Assembly: GCF_018967865.2 (NCBI RefSeq)
Contig: NZ_JAHLZY020000001.1
Span: 806,001 to 870,000, forward strand
Length of the DNA stretch: 64,000 bases
Source of the DNA: Hymenobacter siberiensis
GTDB lineage: Bacteria; Bacteroidota; Bacteroidia; Cytophagales; Hymenobacteraceae
Direction: 5' to 3'
Each line of letters begins with the position of its first letter. The stretch's first letter is position 1. Below, one piece after another: positions 61,879 through 64,000 of the stretch. Made by a program: the position numbers and the translations under genes. The notes beneath the pieces were generated by a model. It was given only the letters and a program-made list of their open reading frames with translations. It had not been told where the DNA came from and searched no databases.

Positions 61879-62565
61879 CTATTCGTCGTCGTAGTTCTTC
61901 TTCTTAAACTCGCCTTTTTTCACCTGCTGAATGAGCTGGAGCCAGCTAAACGGGTTGAGCAGCGGGTTGTTGGAGTACTGGTTGGGGGCCATGCCCATGC
62001 GGCGGTCGTAGTCGAGCTGCTGGTTGCTCATCGACTGGCGGAAGTTAGCCACCGCGCCCATGGGCTGGGTGCGGAAAATGCGGTTCATCAGCTCTTGGTT
62101 CAGGTTGTCGGCGGCGGCGGTGCCGCGCTCCGTGGGCAGGCGCAGGGCCAGGAAGGCTTTTTTGAAGTCGCGCTCGGTGGTGTAGGGAAACACGCGCACC
62201 TCGGGCAGCACGGTGGCATCTTCCTTCAGCTGCACGATAACGGAGTAGCTCTGGCGCTGAAAATCCTTCGGAATGATGATGGTCTGGTTGGCATAGCCCA
62301 GCGAGCGAATCACGATGCTGTCGCCGGCCAGCACGGCCATCGAGAAATAGCCGTAGATGTTGGATGCCGTGCCCCGGCCCGCCTTGGGCACATATATCGT
62401 GGCCCCGGGCACGCCCAGCAGGCTGTCGCCGGTAGCCACAATGCCGGTGAACTGAATCACCTTGCGCTTGCCCTGGGCGTGCGCGCCCGAGCCGGCCAGC
62501 AGCATGAGCAGCAGCGCTGCGGCAAAAAAGAAGGGAAAGCGACGAAGGCGCAAGAAATCAGGCAT
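61879..62565 (-). CDS. Secreted carboxypeptidase-regulatory-like domain protein
   Basis: The product has 228 residues from ATG 62565. A signal peptide ends near GSGAHAQ; a CarboxypepD-regulatory-like beta domain follows (FTGIVATGDSLLGVPGATIYV, NIYGYFSMAVLAGDSIVIRSLGY), as in TonB-dependent receptor N-termini. The C-terminal half is helical and basic. It has no receptor barrel, so it is a stand-alone exported or periplasmic protein. Conserved in Bacteroidota but role unknown. Divergent from the ArsR gene. Confidence 0.8.
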   Translation of the reverse strand: MPDFLRLRRFPFFFAAALLLMLLAGSGAHAQGKRKVIQFTGIVATGDSLLGVPGATIYVPKAGRGTASNIYGYFSMAVLAGDSIVIRSLGYANQTIIIPKDFQRQSYSVIVQLKEDATVLPEVRVFPYTTERDFKKAFLALRLPTERGTAAADNLNQELMNRIFRTQPMGAVANFRQSMSNQQLDYDRRMGMAPNQYSNNPLLNPFSWLQLIQQVKKGEFKKKNYDDE

Positions 62566-62583
62566 ATTCAGATAGCGGAAAAA

Positions 62584-62591
62584 CAAATATA
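62584..62591 (-). promoter_or_regulatory. -7 promoter element for the carboxypeptidase-domain gene
   Basis: Reads TATATTTG on the minus strand, a full match to TAnnTTTG, only 18 nt before the start codon. Confidence 0.45.
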
Positions 62592-62615
62592 CGGCATCCG
62601 ATTCGGGGCCGATGG

Positions 62616-62623
62616 TAACTTTG
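62616..62623 (+). promoter_or_regulatory. -7 promoter element for the ArsR-type gene
   Basis: Reads TAACTTTG, a full match to TAnnTTTG, 43 nt before the ArsR-type ATG. The two divergent -7 elements lie 24 nt apart, so an operator here could serve both. Confidence 0.5.
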
Positions 62624-62666
62624 GGCAGAAAGAACGACGGGCAAACCTCCCCTTCCCAGACAGCAG

Positions 62667-63056
62667 ATGCGCTTGAAACATTTCACGGTTGCTTTTGGGC
62701 AGCAACTTTTTAAATCTTTGGGCGATGAAAGCCGCGTGCGCATCCTGCATTTGCTGTGGCGCAACCAGGAAATGGTGGTGGCCGATTTGGAACAAGTGCT
62801 GGATTTCACCCAGACCAAAACCAGTCGGCAATTATCGTACTTAAAAAATGCAGGTTTGGTGAATGTGCGCCGGCTCGATAACTGGATGTATTATTTCCTG
62901 AAAGAAGAGACGGCCGAGCTGCTCCAGGAGTTGCTGGCCTTCATGGAAAAAGACCCCCAACTGCTGCACGACCAGCAAGTGTACCAAACCCTGTGGTCGA
63001 ACCGCGAGCTGGCCGCGTATAAGCTGCAAAACCGCCACTGGCACGGCCTGGGGTAG
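62667..63056 (+). CDS. ArsR-family winged-helix regulator
   Basis: The 129-residue product has a winged helix: LFKSLGDESRVRILHLLWRNQEMVVADLEQVLDFTQTKTSRQLSYLKNAGLV then RRLDNWMYYFL for the wing. No metal-binding Cys pair of ArsR/SmtB is visible, so the ligand is unknown. It may control its divergent neighbour and the ferredoxin-like gene downstream. Confidence 0.9.
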   Translation: MRLKHFTVAFGQQLFKSLGDESRVRILHLLWRNQEMVVADLEQVLDFTQTKTSRQLSYLKNAGLVNVRRLDNWMYYFLKEETAELLQELLAFMEKDPQLLHDQQVYQTLWSNRELAAYKLQNRHWHGLG

Positions 63057-63066
63057 GCTTTCGTAA

Positions 63067-63161
63067 GACCGTCATGCAGAGCGCAGCGAAGCATCTTTAC
63101 CGCAGTAGTAAATAAATGCGTTGCGCGGTAAAGATGCTTCGCTGCGCTCTGCATGACGGTC
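63067..63161. repeat. Interspersed hairpin repeat, copy F
   Basis: A/T subtype (GACCGTCATGCAGAGCGCAG) with near-perfect complement over about 37 bp. It starts 10 nt after the ArsR-type stop codon and precedes the ferredoxin-like gene by 25 nt. Confidence 0.9.
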
Positions 63162-63186
63162 AGCTTCTTGTTTTTCGTCGTTAATT

Positions 63187-63510
63187 ATGAGTACCGTTCG
63201 CCGCCTTTTTGTGTGCACCAATCAGAAATCTGGAGTAGGGGAGGACGTGGCCAAAGCTCTGAAGAAAGAGCTGAAGATTCAGGGCCTGAAAAAGCTGCTG
63301 CACGGGGGGGAGCGCGAGCAGGTGCGGGTGCAGACCTGCAATTGCCTCGACCTGTGTAAACAGTGCAAAAAAGGCCCCGGCGCGGCCCTCATCGTATATC
63401 CCGAAGGCACGGCCTACGGTAAAGTGCGCCCCGCCGATGCCGCCGAGCTGGTGGCCCGGCACCTGGGCCTGGGGCAGGTGGTGGAGCGCTTGCTGCTGTG
63501 CGACGAATAG
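63187..63510 (+). CDS. Thioredoxin-like [2Fe-2S] ferredoxin
   Basis: The 107-residue product has the thioredoxin-like ferredoxin pattern: Cys10 (LFVCTNQ), then TCNCLDLCKQCKKGPG with Cys50, 52, 56 and 59, then VYPEGTAYGKVRP. Such domains (also found in NuoE) bind a [2Fe-2S] cluster. The exact ligands among the extra cysteines cannot be fixed by eye. Redox role unknown. Confidence 0.82.
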   Translation: MSTVRRLFVCTNQKSGVGEDVAKALKKELKIQGLKKLLHGGEREQVRVQTCNCLDLCKQCKKGPGAALIVYPEGTAYGKVRPADAAELVARHLGLGQVVERLLLCDE

Positions 63511-63635
63511 GCCGGCAAAAGCTAGCCTCCGCGGGGTAAAAAGGGCCTTTGGCCGGCCACGCCGCCGCTACTGCCAACCGTAGGGCTCCATAATCCGTTG
63601 ATAGAGCAATTTATTTGCTTCTCATTTCCGCTCCC

Positions 63636-64000
63636 ATGCGTTTTTCTCTCGCAGCCCTGGTCTTCTCCGGGCTGAGCTTTACCGCCGCCGCCCAGCCAGC
63701 TGCGCGCCCCGATTCGGTTTACACCACGCCCCCGGCCGCGCCTCGCAGCGTTGGCCTTGCGCCCCCGGCCGGGCAGCAGCTTCGCAGCACGAAGTCTTTC
63801 GGCCAGCTGGGTAAGAATGGCAATCTTAGCCTGCTGCCCATTCCGGTGCTGTTTTATCAGGCCGAAACCGGACTTGGCTACGGCCTGGGTGCCTTGCTCA
63901 GCGGCCGGTTCTCGGCCGATACCCTTACCCGGCCTTCCAACGCGCGGCTGCAGTACTGGACCACCACCGAGGGCCAGTCGCTCATTCAGCTGGTGCACTC
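63636..64000 (+). CDS. Outer-membrane barrel protein, 5' part
   Basis: ATG 63636 opens a signal peptide (RFSLAALVFSGLSFTAAAQ) and then IPVLFYQAETGLGYGLGALLSGRFSADT, which fits the first barrel strands of BamA/TamA-like outer-membrane proteins that start with a PxxFYxPETGxGxG motif. The frame remains open at the right edge, so most of the gene is missing. Assignment rests on about 120 residues. Confidence 0.6.
   Translation, partial: MRFSLAALVFSGLSFTAAAQPAARPDSVYTTPPAAPRSVGLAPPAGQQLRSTKSFGQLGKNGNLSLLPIPVLFYQAETGLGYGLGALLSGRFSADTLTRPSNARLQYWTTTEGQSLIQLVH

Larger units (their letters stand above)
61432..61880. repeat. Large inverted repeat flanking a gene remnant (class P, locus 11)
   Basis: Arms of about 55 bp, 61432-61487 and 61826-61880, share ACCACAGATTAAGT and GATTTCAACCG with about 85% identity. 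They enclose a hairpin and a GxxExxY remnant. Outer ends sit at the start of the NADH dehydrogenase gene and at the stop of the carboxypeptidase-domain gene. Confidence 0.65.

Noticed and set aside
13394..63161. CRISPR array
   Set aside because: The repeated units are single dispersed hairpins tens of bases to kilobases apart, not regularly spaced direct repeats with unique spacers.

Overview
The window looks like a chromosomal segment of a GC-rich member of the Bacteroidota, most likely Hymenobacter or a close relative (order Cytophagales). The evidence is type IX secretion (T9SS) parts and a T9SS cargo protein, promoters of the Bacteroidota type (TAnnTTTG at -7, sometimes with TTTG/TTG about 20 nt upstream), few Shine-Dalgarno sequences, a short NuoG, and a Ccm-type cytochrome c pathway. 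The genus is inferred from gene content and style. No rRNA, tRNA or CRISPR array was recognised.

Layout. 1-1756: 3' part of porZ; then recO. 2.7-7.0 kb: four FKBP-type prolyl isomerases in tandem (one frameshifted) and nrnA, divergent from ndk. 7.8-18.2 kb: AAA ATPase, nucleoside-type MFS permease, Old Yellow Enzyme, superoxide dismutase, tadA, small secreted proteins, aspS and a SWIM-finger protein. 18.3-27.2 kb: complex I operon nuoA-J on the minus strand, without nuoKLMN, with repeat hairpins in four intergenic gaps and a coiled-coil gene between nuoF and nuoE. 27.5-28.6 kb: a damaged PAS/receiver gene. 28.8-35.4 kb: pruA, a TonB-C-like protein, dNMP kinase-like protein, yjjG, a UbiA-type prenyltransferase, cspA, iscX, ferredoxin and a DUF2520 protein. 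35.7-39.3 kb: a 1,216-residue T9SS cargo protein. 39.7-45.5 kb: cytochrome c maturation genes ccmB-C-D-E and ccmF, with a HEPN/MNT pair before ccmF. 45.7-52 kb: a TolB-like/barrel protein, FAD oxidase, MBL hydrolase and pssA. 52-58.5 kb: porU and porV. 58.6-64 kb: M16-like protein, type II NADH dehydrogenase, a GxxExxY remnant, a carboxypeptidase-regulatory-domain protein, an ArsR regulator, a thioredoxin-like ferredoxin and the start of an outer-membrane protein.

Three points stand out. (1) porV, an outer-membrane component of the T9SS attachment complex, is split by a decayed IS4-type insertion sequence at about 57.1-58.25 kb, beside an intact porU and in a window that also holds porZ and a cargo protein. 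(2) Six copies of a roughly 100-bp inverted repeat all begin 10-27 nt after a stop codon, and the arms of different copies carry matched (compensatory) base changes. (3) A second class of intergenic hairpins is built from locally iterated short words that differ at every locus, and they fill gaps almost exactly from stop codon to next start codon, including inside the nuo operon. Two genes (the second FKBP and the PAS protein) have frameshifts in homopolymer runs, which may be mutations or sequencing errors.
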